Positions 34,429-44,127 of a stretch of 64,000 nucleotides of DNA are shown one piece after another. How positions within the stretch are numbered: position 1 is the first letter of the stretch; each line of letters opens with the position of its first letter. Position numbers and translations under genes: made by a program. The notes under the pieces were generated by a model that saw only the letters and a program-made list of their open reading frames with translations, had not been told where the DNA came from and searched no databases. This DNA is from Hetaerina americana. Its lineage: Eukaryota > Arthropoda > Insecta > Odonata > Calopterygidae. Location: NCBI GenBank assembly GCA_022747635.1, contig JAKTNV010000004.1, positions 82,620,552 through 82,684,551 on the forward strand, read 5' to 3'.

Positions 34429-35337
34429 GGTCTTCTCTCTAACGCACGTAATGAAGAAGAAATATGAAAGTAAAACCATGAAAATCATATAGAACAACAA
34501 AATCGACACGTGAGGACAAATCGCCTGGATTGTAAACATCCGCTGCCTAACGTCCTAGCGTTGGCTTGCAGAGTACCAAATAGATAGATAGAAATGGAGA
34601 ATATGGGTACGGGAAATAATTATTGTTCCTCCATTGAAAACAAAAGTATCAAAGGATCGAGACCGGGAATCACTCACTGGGCGAAGGTTAAAGTACACGT
34701 TAAATCTCTTACATATTGGAATGATATGTCTTTAGAAGTGATATTAAATGTATTATAAGCCTCATCGTACTACGGTAGGAGAGGTCATTTAACTAAAGTT
34801 AGTGAGGTTAAGAGTACAACGGATAGGTTTCAGATGCCATTTTTCCCACGAAGGATACGGGATTCAAATAACGTTGTCCGACCGCGCTAGGAGGGAAAAT
34901 TATTTTAGGTCAAAAGTAGCCTGGTTTGTAATCACCCCTACCATACGTCCTAGTGGGGGCTATCAGGGTACTATGTAATAAATAAATAATGCGTAATGAA
35001 ATTAGTTCATTATTGCGAATTCATCACCTATGAGTGTGCACAAAAACTACACAGACCCAATTTTAACGAACTCCATTATATTACTTTCCTAGGAGCATGT
35101 AGATGGCAGCTCTAAAATTAGAATTCGGAAAAGTCGTGCGTTCAGCAACTCTTTCACTCTCGTCAACTTATGCGTATGTAGTGAATTATTTATACATCAA
35201 AATATATTTAGCATCCGATTGCACTAGAAAATCAGATAATAGATAGCAGGATTCATTTCTCTTTCAATAAGTGATTAAAAATTACTGACGTGGAATGTTT
35301 CCATCAAAGATGAATAATTATGGAATCAAGCGCATGT

Positions 35338-35350
35338 AGTGCATTTACAG
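35338..35350 (+). repeat. target-site duplication, left
   Basis: AGTGCATTTACAG, repeated exactly at 39914-39926 on the other side of the Jockey-like element. The unoccupied counterparts are near 44850 (copy C, reversed) and near 20055 (copy A). Confidence 0.92.
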
Positions 35351-35529
35351 ACCTGACCTGACCTGAACATGGTTGGTTTGGCTGTGCGATCATCCAGCTT
35401 CCTGCATCCTGATCATCGAGTCATCCAGATACGTCGAAGAGTCGCTGTACCACCTTCTCCATCGAGACGACTTTGCACTGCTCTGCAGTGGAAAGCGCCG
35501 TCAACTCCACCTCTCGCCGGCTCCTCGCC

Positions 35530-37029
35530 ATGGCGGCCATCTCGTCGCCTGGCGTCTCCCGCCCTGGATCCCCCGTCGATGAAGACGGGTTCGTTCGGCC
35601 GCGGCGTTACGCCAAAGCCATCGCGCCTGTCTTCAGAGACGAGTCAGAGAAGCAGCAGAGAGCGGGCGTTCGTCGCCCTTTCACGCCGCTAAGCGACGCC
35701 GCGCTTAAACGCGCCCGAACCTCCGCTGAGGCCTTTATTCCGCTCCCAACGGCCAACTCATTTGCCGCGATAGCTCCTGAGGCCGACTCTTCTGAGCCGA
35801 TCACGGAAGCAATGGACGCGGCCGACACCGCAGCCCAGGCTGAAGACGCTGCTGCCCCTCCCCCACGTCCTAGTCGCGGGAAACGCCCTCCTCCTCTCGT
35901 CGTTTACGATGTTGAGGACGTGAGATCATTCCGCGATATGATTCGCGCAGCGGTGAAGGATCAAACCTTCACCGTCGCTTATGGGGAGTCGTCTGCGCGG
36001 GTGCAAACCCGCTCTATGGAAGACTTCCAGTCCTTGCGCGCGGCCCTGTCCGCGGCTGACGCGCAGATGTCCACTTGGGGAGTGGGGGAGGAGAAAACCA
36101 CGGCATTCACCTTCCGTGGCCTCTCTGCAAAGCACCAAATTGAGCATCTGCTCGAAGACCTGCGCGACATGGGGATCGACGCACGCCGGGGACGCCAGCT
36201 GTCTTCCGAGGGCAAACCGATCGGCGTTTTCGTCGTCGCCATCGCCTTGTCGGAAAAGTGGACCATCTCTGCAGTTAAGGCACTCCGAAGCGTTGGCAAC
36301 AGCGTAATTTCGGTGCGCCTTTACGTTTACAGGGATCCCCAGCTCTGCCATAGATGCTCTCGCTTCGGTCACGGGAGCTTTTTCTGCACCGCTTCTCCTC
36401 GCTGCCCGCACTGCTCAGGCGGACACGCCCTTGAGGATTGCCCAAGGACCGGAGAGGAGAAATGTCCCAGCTGCGGGGGAGCGCATTCGGCCTTCTCCCC
36501 GACGTGCAAGACGTGGCTTGCAGAGAAGGAACGTCGAGCCGCTAAGCCGTCCAAAAAGCGCCGCGGACGCCGATCGGGGGCGGCCACCGCACCCAAGAAT
36601 GCTCCACCGTCTCCTGCTCCTGCGTCCAAGGCACCCACACCAGCCCTGGGAACGCGGAATGTATGGCGAGGAGGAAACGCGTCCCGCGGTCCAGCTCCTC
36701 AGCGCCCAACCCCAAGACCGCGCCTCGGCATCCAGTTCCCGGACTTGCCGACGCCCGCGGCAAACGTCATGGAAACCGCCGCCTCTCTCCGCATTCCCTT
36801 GCGGGAGCGTAGGCGCAACCAGCAGGCGACGCCTGCCCAGCCGCCGGTCCTTTCGGGGGCCACATCTGCTTCGCCGGCCGCGGACCTGGACGCCGGCCCC
36901 GAAGAAAACCCGCTCCTAAGCGTCCTGGGGACGCTTGCCACAATCTCTGCTGCTCTTCAGACGCAGCTTCAGGTGCTCTCGGCAACACTGCAACAGTTGC
37001 CGGCTCTTCTTGCTCCTCGTCATGGATAA
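35530..37029 (+). CDS. ORF1 protein of Jockey-like element (CCHC zinc-knuckle RNA-binding)
   Basis: A 499-residue protein that should bind the element's RNA to form the ribonucleoprotein. The start is set at 35530 because it is the first in-frame ATG and has G at -3 and +4. The frame is open further upstream to about 35473, but only with a TTG there. The N-terminal third is low-complexity, rich in Ala, Pro and Ser. A central region (about residues 130-265) with LSAKHQIEHLLEDL resembles the pre-knuckle domain of Jockey-group ORF1. Three zinc knuckles sit at residues 273-326: CX2CX4HX4C (CHRCSRFGHGSFFC), CX2CX3HX4C and CX2CX3HX6C. A Pro/Ala-rich tail follows. The stop overlaps the ORF2 start by 8 nt (ATGGATAA), which suggests termination-reinitiation. 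No stops or frameshifts. Confidence 0.93.
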   Translation: MAAISSPGVSRPGSPVDEDGFVRPRRYAKAIAPVFRDESEKQQRAGVRRPFTPLSDAALKRARTSAEAFIPLPTANSFAAIAPEADSSEPITEAMDAADTAAQAEDAAAPPPRPSRGKRPPPLVVYDVEDVRSFRDMIRAAVKDQTFTVAYGESSARVQTRSMEDFQSLRAALSAADAQMSTWGVGEEKTTAFTFRGLSAKHQIEHLLEDLRDMGIDARRGRQLSSEGKPIGVFVVAIALSEKWTISAVKALRSVGNSVISVRLYVYRDPQLCHRCSRFGHGSFFCTASPRCPHCSGGHALEDCPRTGEEKCPSCGGAHSAFSPTCKTWLAEKERRAAKPSKKRRGRRSGAATAPKNAPPSPAPASKAPTPALGTRNVWRGGNASRGPAPQRPTPRPRLGIQFPDLPTPAANVMETAASLRIPLRERRRNQQATPAQPPVLSGATSASPAADLDAGPEENPLLSVLGTLATISAALQTQLQVLSATLQQLPALLAPRHG

Positions 37030-39781
37030 CACGCCTCCTAGACGCCGTAACATCGCCATCGCGTCTTGGAACGTAGGAGGCGCCGTGGCGAGGAAAACGC
37101 CGGAGCTGCTCGCGTTTCTATCCAGGCAGAAATGCGAGGTCGCCCTGTTGCAAGAGACGCACCTGAAGCCAAGGAGTAGGTGGACCGTCCCGGGATTCCA
37201 GGTCTTCCGTGACGACCGGGCGCGCCAAGGAGGGGGAACTGCAGTCCTGGTCGCTGATCACCTGCGTGCACAGCGCTTCACGCTGCCGACGTTCGATTCG
37301 ACGGAAGCCACTGCAATAGAGCTGGAATGCGGCGAGGGGCCTCTTCGCCTCATTTCAGTATACTGCTCACCATCGGTGATGTTTCGCACAGAAGAGCTCG
37401 CGGAATTCTTCGTGGGATCTGTTCCCACGATAGCCGCGGGCGATTTCAACGCGAAGCATCCCGATTGGCACTCCCGAGTGGAAAATCCTCGAGGGCGTTG
37501 CCTACAACAGTGGACTTCCGCCGAGCGACTCGTCGTCATCGGTCCACGCACGCCGACTCATTTCGCAACTCGTGGAACGAGCGACGTGCTGGACATCGCG
37601 GTGCACGCACGGCTGCCGTCGGCGCTCTCTGCGAGAGCGCTCTACGCCTTGGACAGCGACCACCTGCCTGTCCTTCTCCATCTTGCGAGGAAACCCTTGG
37701 AGACGCCGACGAGGATGATCCGGAATTATGCTGCCGCGGACTGGGCGATGTTTCGGAATCAGGTAACTGACCGAATCAGCGCCTCTCCGATGCCTCCGCC
37801 TCTTAGTTCCCCGGAAGAGATCGACCGTCAGGTCGATCTTCTGACGGAAACTGTACAGGCGGCAACACAGGCAGCAATTCCCGAGCGTCCCGCTCGGAAA
37901 TGGAATCACCTGGCCCTTCCAAGGGAGATCCGCGAGAAGATTCGGGAGAAAAATCGGCTACGTCGCCAATTCCAACGCTCCCGATGCCCGGCCGCCAAGG
38001 CGTTGCTAAACAGCTCGCAACGCGAACTTAGATACGAGATAGCGGCCTTCAGGGAATCCAGCTGGGAGAAGAAGGTCTCAACGCTATCCCCGGAAGACGG
38101 GTCCTTGTGGCGCCTTGCACGCAGTCTGCGAGGTGAGCGGCGAGAGGAGGCGCCCCTTCGCACCGCGGTGGGGACACTCCGGACTCCGGAGGAGAAGGCT
38201 TCTGGGATGGCCGAGCACCTCGAAAGAGTGTTTTCTCCCTTGGACGGGGACGCTGACCAGGAGGATCCCCTGGAATCCATCGTGCTGCCGCCGAGATCGC
38301 CACGCCACGTCCGCGCCCGCGAAGAGATGCCGCCGACCATCAACGAGGAGGACCTTCGAGGGGCCATAAAGGCTCTGAAACCCCGAAAGGCGCCGGGACC
38401 GGACGGAATAGTAAACACTGTCATCGCCCAGATGCCGATATCCCTTGCCTCCTTATTGCTGTGCATCTTCAACGCGTGTCTCGCTATCGGGCATTTCCCA
38501 TCCCGATGGAAGGAGGCGCGCGTTGTGTGCATACCAAAGGCGGGGAAATCGGCATCGCCGGCGAATTTCCGTCCGATCTCCTTGCTCGACGGCCTGGGAA
38601 AGCTGTTCGAGCGGGTCCTCCTGCGCCACATCGTCGCCATCACCGAGGAGCTGAACATCGTTCCGGTGCATCAGTTTGGCTTCCGCAGTGAGTACTCAAC
38701 AACGCACCAGGTCGCGCGCCTGCTGAACTTCGTCACTGAAGGTTTCAACCGACGGCATTCCACCGTCGGCGCCTTCTTTGACGTCAGCAAGGCGTTCGAT
38801 CGGGTGTGGCACGAGGGATTGCTGTGGAAGCTGAATTGCTTCGGATTTCCTCGATGGTGGACGGAGCTGGCGGCATCCTGGTTGCGAGGACGATCGTTCC
38901 GCGTCAGCTGGGGATATGCTGTATCAGAGAAGCGGCGAATTAGAGCGGGTGTTCCCCAGGGAAGCTTGCTCTCGCCGCTTCTCTTCAACATCTACTCTGC
39001 GGATATCCCGGCAGACTTTGGGAGCAACGTCCTCGTAGCATCGTATGCGGACGACATGGCGATCCTGGCGAGATCGACGAGGCAACAGATGGCGGCGCGA
39101 TACCTGCAGAGGGCGGTCGACGAACTCATCACTTGGTATTCCCGCTGGAGATTCGGAGTCAATGAGGACAAAACCCAGGCGATCGTCTTCTCCAAGGGAC
39201 CGAAGGAGCCCGGCGAAATCCTCGTCGGCGCGACGGAGGTCCACTGGGCGGAGACGGTGCTGTACCTGGGCGTCGTCCTCGACAAGCGTCTCTCCATGCG
39301 GCACCATGTGATGAGGGTATCCGGCATCGCAGCATCCCGGCGGCAAGACCTCGGCCCGATCCTGTGTAATCCATGCCTTCCGCTGCGAAGGAGACTGCAC
39401 CTGTTCGCGGCGGTGTTACGCCCAACCCTTGCGTACGCCGCACCCGCATGGTGCGGCGTGATGTGCGACGGCGCAGGGAATAAGCTGCACGCTGCGGACA
39501 GGAGAAACCTCCGAGCGGCACTCCAGATCGGGTGGATCACGGGGAACGAGTCTCTTCCGGCGCTGTCCGGGATCGAACCTCTGCAGAGTGCACTCCAGGA
39601 GCGGGCAAGGACCTTCCGGCGGAAAGCGGCATCCTCCTCCCACGGGGAAGTCCGCGGCATCACCGATGTCGTGGTCTTCCCGTGGGACAAGCACCCACGT
39701 CCTTGTGCAGCGACAGGGATTGAGAAAGACCAGCCGCCAGCGAAGCGGCGAAAGTGTAACGGCCATTTCGGGGCCATTTAG
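37022..39781 (+). CDS. ORF2 protein of Jockey-like element: AP endonuclease and reverse transcriptase
   Basis: A 919-residue protein. The start at 37022 has G at -3 and +4. The upstream extension of the frame lacks an ATG and runs inside ORF1. The N-terminal endonuclease shows ASWNVGG, LLQETHL, AAGDFNAKHPDW (GDFN near residue 140) and SDHLPVLL, the usual catalytic set for nicking target DNA. The reverse transcriptase has KAPGPDGI, ANFRPISLLDGLGKLFERVL, HQFGFRSEYSTTHQ, FFDVSKAFDRVWH, GVPQGSLLSPLLFNIYSADI and YADD at residues 675-678, then LYLGVVLDK. No RNase H motifs and no C-terminal zinc knuckle are visible, as in the Jockey clade. It is basic at the very end. All catalytic residues that I can check are present, so the enzyme may be active. 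Confidence 0.95.
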   Translation: MDNTPPRRRNIAIASWNVGGAVARKTPELLAFLSRQKCEVALLQETHLKPRSRWTVPGFQVFRDDRARQGGGTAVLVADHLRAQRFTLPTFDSTEATAIELECGEGPLRLISVYCSPSVMFRTEELAEFFVGSVPTIAAGDFNAKHPDWHSRVENPRGRCLQQWTSAERLVVIGPRTPTHFATRGTSDVLDIAVHARLPSALSARALYALDSDHLPVLLHLARKPLETPTRMIRNYAAADWAMFRNQVTDRISASPMPPPLSSPEEIDRQVDLLTETVQAATQAAIPERPARKWNHLALPREIREKIREKNRLRRQFQRSRCPAAKALLNSSQRELRYEIAAFRESSWEKKVSTLSPEDGSLWRLARSLRGERREEAPLRTAVGTLRTPEEKASGMAEHLERVFSPLDGDADQEDPLESIVLPPRSPRHVRAREEMPPTINEEDLRGAIKALKPRKAPGPDGIVNTVIAQMPISLASLLLCIFNACLAIGHFPSRWKEARVVCIPKAGKSASPANFRPISLLDGLGKLFERVLLRHIVAITEELNIVPVHQFGFRSEYSTTHQVARLLNFVTEGFNRRHSTVGAFFDVSKAFDRVWHEGLLWKLNCFGFPRWWTELAASWLRGRSFRVSWGYAVSEKRRIRAGVPQGSLLSPLLFNIYSADIPADFGSNVLVASYADDMAILARSTRQQMAARYLQRAVDELITWYSRWRFGVNEDKTQAIVFSKGPKEPGEILVGATEVHWAETVLYLGVVLDKRLSMRHHVMRVSGIAASRRQDLGPILCNPCLPLRRRLHLFAAVLRPTLAYAAPAWCGVMCDGAGNKLHAADRRNLRAALQIGWITGNESLPALSGIEPLQSALQERARTFRRKAASSSHGEVRGITDVVVFPWDKHPRPCAATGIEKDQPPAKRRKCNGHFGAI

Positions 39782-39792
39782 CTCCGAAATGG
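39763..39792 (+). promoter_or_regulatory. stem-loop across the ORF2 stop codon
   Basis: CCATTTCGG at 39763-39771 pairs with CCGAAATGG at 39784-39792 around a 12-nt loop that includes the ORF2 stop. Its role is unknown. Confidence 0.6.
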
Positions 39793-39880
39793 TACGACAC
39801 GAACGGGGTCCCTAGGAAATCCCCGGGAATTTGTCCGAATGTCCCCTCGCTGAAGAGCAGAAGATGCTGGGCAGCGAAAA

Positions 39881-39899
39881 GACCGGCGAGGAGCCGGTC
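39881..39899 (+). promoter_or_regulatory. 3'-terminal stem-loop of the Jockey-like element
   Basis: GACCGGC, loop GAGGA, GCCGGTC: a perfect 7-bp stem ending 14 nt before the element end. With no poly(A) present, such a hairpin is a plausible recognition signal for the element's reverse transcriptase. That role is inference. Confidence 0.7.
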
Positions 39900-39913
39900 G
39901 CTCACCATGGTTG

Positions 39914-39926
39914 AGTGCATTTACAG
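39914..39926 (+). repeat. target-site duplication, right
   Basis: AGTGCATTTACAG, identical to 35338-35350. Confidence 0.92.
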
Positions 39927-40700
39927 GGATCCTGGATCACCTGAAAGCTGCATTTACAAGCCATCGAAATCTTTTTTACAGAGATAAATCTTTTTTAGCC
40001 AGCCTATCAGAGAAATTTTTGACGCGCCCAATTGTTTGGGCCATAATTACTGACTCGAGGTGACTCTACGTCCGATTCATTGCTGTTTTCATTCCGATAT
40101 GGGGTGTACCGTTACTTATTATAAATCAAAAGTGTATCTTATGAAAAGCAGTCGAAAATTAATCATGTGGTATCGTAGTTCGTTTGATTTGTGGTTATTG
40201 AACTGACTTGTTCCAGAATATTTTGGGTCAAATAATCCGTCACACCATGAAGCATTCTTAGTTCAACATACATTCAGCATCAGACCAAAAATATTTTATA
40301 ATTTGAGTAGAGCGCACCTATAACTAAACTCAATGATTTATTGAAATCACATTATCATGGTAGAGGGGACAGATTCTTTCACTGTGTCCGCAGAAATGGG
40401 ATCCTCACGAAGTTAGATTAATTGCCGAATTGGATCGCATGCAGCGTAGAGGAGCTGAATTTGTAAAACATTCTTATGATAAACTTCGTAGCGTATCCAA
40501 AATATCAGAACAGCTATGATGGGAATCACTCACAGAGTGTAAGTTAAATTACAGATGAAACTCTTGCATAAATTGGAAGGAGGTCTCTTTGGCGGTAATG
40601 TTGAAAATGTATTATTAACCCCATCGCACTGCGTTAAGAGAGATCATACCATTAAAATAAGTGAGATTAGTAAGGACAGAATATTTAGATTTAAAAGTCA
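39927..40700 (-). repeat. composite LINE repeat, copy B, inner part
   Basis: Reverse complement of about 44128-44850 in copy C. It includes CCATATCGGAATG-type sequence and, at 40400-40700, the C-terminal end of a LINE family B reverse transcriptase in broken plus-strand frames. Family B sequence continues here to about 40790 (TTTTTTCACGAACGG), beyond the match with copy C. Confidence 0.85.
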
Positions 40701-40807
40701 TTTTTTTCACGAACGGCAATGGATCAGAATAAAATTGTTCAACAACTGTCGGGGCATAACTATTCGGTTCAATTTTACTCTGGTACGTTTTCACCACATG
40801 TCACATG

Positions 40808-41130
<323 letters not shown>

Positions 41131-41166
41131 TTTTAATTTACGCTGTAGGTGTAGGTGTAGGGGTAA

Positions 41167-41227
<61 letters not shown>
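41167..41227. repeat. (TA)n microsatellite at the Helitron 5' side
   Basis: About 60 nt of TA, directly before Helitron-like 5' sequence (AAAGGAGAGTGTTTGTTTG). Confidence 0.97.
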
Positions 41228-41230
<3 letters not shown>

Positions 41231-41286
41231 GAGAGTGTTTGTTTGAATGTATGTAATTTGTTTACTTTTTTGCTGTCATAGAAACA

Positions 41287-43377
41287 GCATTTTTCCAACT
41301 ATGCCAGCAGGATACTTTTGCAATAACACTATTGTATTCAGAATTGCCGAGATATTATACGTGGAATACATAAAGGAAAGTCTTTTGTAGAAGAAAAATG
41401 GGCAACTTTGATCCTGAGAATAATATTTATTCATGTGACGCATTGGGCCGAGTCTACACAGTCCATCCTAACAACGCCGAATGTTATTTTTTAAGAATGC
41501 TTCTACATACCATTAGAGGACCTCGCTCATTTGCAGAATTAAGAACGATAAACGGAGAAATATGTGAGACATTCAGAGAAGCTTGCCAGAATTTAGGGTT
41601 GCTAGAAGGAGATCAACACTGGGATGACTCATTGCGAGAGGCCAGTTTGATTTCTCTTCCAGGACAAATCCGAATTTTGTTTGCCATCATAATTACCTCC
41701 TGTAATCCATCTATCCCAAAAACATTATGGGAATAATATAAGGAATCAATGGGTGAGGATATACTGGCTAAAGTTCGAAGTGAAAATCCTACATTGGATA
41801 TTACGTTTAACTCCGACATTTTTAATAAAACTTTGATTATTTTGGCGGAAAAGTGTATCACCATGGTTAACCAGACTTTAGTGGAACTCGGTCTTTTTGC
41901 ACCTGTACAAGATCAACAGGGTGTATTTTATCCAGATTATATACGTGAAACTAGCTACAATGTCTTAGACTTAGAAGCATACATCGCGGATAAAAAGCCA
42001 CTTCTTAATGAAGATCAGAAATTCGCGTACGAAACAATAATGGATCAAGTAGATAAACAAGAAGGAGGTATCATTTTTCTTGATGCTGCTGGTGGCACGG
42101 GAAAAACATTTTTAATTAATTTAGTTCTCGCTGACTTCAGGGTCCATGGAGAAATTGCTCTAGCCGTTGCATCTTCAGGTATTGCAGCGACATTAATGGA
42201 AGGAGGAAGAACAGCCCACTCTGCCCTTAAGTTGCCACTTAATATTTCCCGACAAGAAAATCCCACATGCCATATAAATAAAACAAGCGGCCAGGCACAA
42301 GTTCTTATAGAATGTAAATTGATAGTATGGAATGAGTGTACGATGGCTCATAAAAAATGTCTTGAGGCCCTCAACGCAACACTTCAAGATCTTAGAGGAA
42401 ACTGCAGTTTAATGGGAGGAGCTCTGGTACTCCTGTGTGGAGACTTCCGTCAAACTCTGCCTGTCATTCCAAAATCGACTCCAGCCGATGAAATTTATGC
42501 CTGTTTAAAACATTCTGTTCTATGGAATCATGTCCAAGAAATTAGCCTTAAACAAAACATGCGAATCCTCTTAAGAGATGGGAATTCTCAAAATTTTGCA
42601 AATAAACTTTTGGAGATCGGAGAAGATAGATTAGTTATTGAAGCATCTGGTATGATAAAATTGTCATCAGATTTATGTGTATCGGTGAAAACTGTCCGCG
42701 ATATGATACAAGCAGTCTATCCTAACGTTAATCAAAATTATAAAAATTTAGAATGGTTGCGAGAAAGAGCCATTCTTGCTCCTAAGAACGATGATGTTAA
42801 TGAAATTGACTAGGAGATACTAGCCATGCTGCCAGGAGACGTGATTGAATATAAATCGGTTGATACCGCAGTGGATGCTGACGAAGCCGTCAATTATCCA
42901 ACGGAATTCCTAAATTCACTTGATCCAGCTGGATTGCCACAACATCGCCTTATACTTAAAGTAGGATCTCCAATCATTTTATTGCGAAATTTAGATCCAC
43001 CAAAACTCTGCAATGGGACACGAATGTGTGTGACATAATTAAGGAAAAATATAATCCAGGCAGTCATTTTAACTGGAAAGGGAAAAGGTGAAATAATTTT
43101 TATTCCACGGATACCTCTAATCCCAACTGATCTTCCCTTCAACTTTAAAAGATTACAGTTTCCAGTCCGGCTAGCTTTTTCAATTACCATTGATAAATCA
43201 CAGAGACAGTCTTTAAAGTTTTGTGGTGTTGATCTAAGATCGCCATGTTTTAGCCACGGGCAACTTTATGCTGCTTGCTCCAGAGTAGGTTCGCCTAAAA
43301 ATTTATATATTCTTTCTCCTGGATATGAAACAAAAAATGTAGTTTATAAACAGGTGTTAAATAAAAAAGATTCTTAA
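41287..43377 (+). pseudogene. Helitron Rep/Hel C-terminal region: Pif1-like helicase
   Basis: One plus-strand frame, with no frameshift that I can see, from about 41287 to 43377, with in-frame stops at 41371, 41734, 42811 and 43036. It starts inside the region between Rep and helicase ([20 protein letters not shown], then RVYTVHPNNAECYFLRMLL). Helicase motifs: Walker A GGTGKT (42091), Ia SSGIAATLMEGG and TAHSALKLP, motif II WNECTMAHK (the usual Asp is Asn at 42331-42333), motif III LLCGDFRQTLPVIP, LKQNMR, GSPIILLRNLDPPKLCNGTR, and near the end ITIDKSQRQSLKFCGVDL and AACSRV (usual GQ is RQ). Superfamily 1B helicase of Pif1 type in other Helitrons; here inactive. Confidence 0.9.
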
Positions 43378-43460
43378 ATTTGTATGAAGTAGTGTATTAT
43401 TGTACTTTATAATTTGTTGTTTTTATTTATGTAGTATATTTATATTATTGTTTCTCCCTA

Positions 43461-43487
43461 ACCCGTGCAAAGCCGGGTATTCAGCTA

Positions 43488-43488
<1 letters not shown>
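43461..43488 (+). other. Helitron 3' terminus: hairpin plus CTAG
   Basis: ACCCG at 43461-43465 pairs with CGGGT at 43474-43478, followed six bases later by CTAG at 43485-43488. In the family this end acts as the transposition terminator. Confidence 0.9.

Positions 43489-43554
<66 letters not shown>
43489..43554. repeat. (TA)n microsatellite at the Helitron 3' side
   Basis: About 66 nt of TA starting right after the Helitron CTAG. Confidence 0.97.
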
Positions 43555-43557
<3 letters not shown>

Positions 43558-43852
43558 GTCCATATTTATATCATTCTGTTACGCTATATATAATAAATCT
43601 CCTCCAAAAACAACAATTTTGACATTATATTCGGAATATTATCGCCCCAAGATGTTGAAGGGACTAGTTGATGCATGGACTTCAACCCAAAAAAATGTAA
43701 TTGGAACTCACAGGTATGTACGTATTTGTCTTTGGCCCCGTGTTATAACTATACCTGCTAAAAGCAATAAATGCAACATTTTAATCTCCAAACATTTCAT
43801 TTTTACGATCGCTGTTTTCATAACTTACTGCGTATCGTTTTTGGATGGTATA
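43555..43852. other. unassigned sequence
   Basis: No gene or repeat recognised. A plus-strand open frame crosses from the microsatellite but has no domain. Confidence 0.35.
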
Positions 43853-44025
43853 CAGGATAGGGGAGTTGGTCGGGAAGAAGGGAGGAAGAAAGTACTCAGA
43901 GCTGAAGAGGCACCTAATGTAAAATAGGATGTGTTTTACCAGGGGTCACAAATTACTTAATTAGTAATTATGTCCACCTAAAAACATACCTTAACCGGAA
44001 CATTACCTAATAATAATAATAATCC
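43853..44025 (+). repeat. LINE family D 3' end fragment
   Basis: Matches 32150-32330. The shared landmarks are GAAGGGAGGAAGAAAGTACT, then ACCTTAACCGG and ATTACCTAATAATAATAAT. It is a 5'-truncated copy with an (AAT)n tail. Confidence 0.85.
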
Positions 44026-44127
44026 TCCATTGAAACCCATGACAATTGACAATTTTCATTCTTAAATATTTGAAAAAAAGGTCACTAGAGTATGTTTTTT
44101 CTAATTAGTATCGAAAGTAATTTAACT

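Larger units (their letters stand above)
32390..35337 (-). repeat. composite LINE repeat, copy B, outer part
   Basis: Reverse complement of the outer part of copy C. Matches run from 32390 here against 46970, through 32510-33590 against 45780-46860 (almost identical), to 34430-35337 against about 44860-45760. Unlike A and C it contains about 0.84 kb of extra LINE sequence between 33590 and 34428. It continues beyond the Jockey-like insertion at 39927. Confidence 0.85.
35351..39913 (+). mobile_element. complete-looking Jockey-like non-LTR retrotransposon, 4.56 kb
   Basis: GC-rich element in AT-rich DNA, bounded by a 13-bp direct repeat. Order: an untranslated leader starting with ACCTGACCTGACCTG, ORF1 (zinc-knuckle RNA-binding protein), ORF2 (endonuclease plus reverse transcriptase), and a 130-nt 3'-UTR with no poly(A), ending in CATGGTTG just after a stem-loop. 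Both ORFs are open from start to stop. Architecture (no RNase H, CCHC knuckles only in ORF1) fits the Jockey group. The insertion splits composite repeat copy B, and empty versions of the site exist in copies A and C. It is probably recent and may have been mobile not long ago. Confidence 0.93.
41228..43488 (+). mobile_element. internally deleted Helitron
   Basis: A rolling-circle transposon remnant. The 3' end is diagnostic: a palindrome ACCCG..CGGGT (43461-43478), then a short spacer and CTAG (43485-43488), followed by T as expected for insertion between A and T. The 5' side has a non-coding start at 41228-41286 and then enters the coding region part-way, so the HUH Rep nuclease domain is deleted while the helicase is kept. 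The canonical 5' TC could not be fixed because a TA microsatellite lies there. TA tracts border both ends. Confidence 0.88.

Noticed and set aside
35473..35529. Longer ORF1 start upstream
   Set aside because: The upstream start codon is TTG. The first ATG is at 35530 with a strong context.
35607..39920. Many minus-strand open frames opposite ORF1 and ORF2
   Set aside because: They are shadows of the GC-rich coding strand, with no domains.
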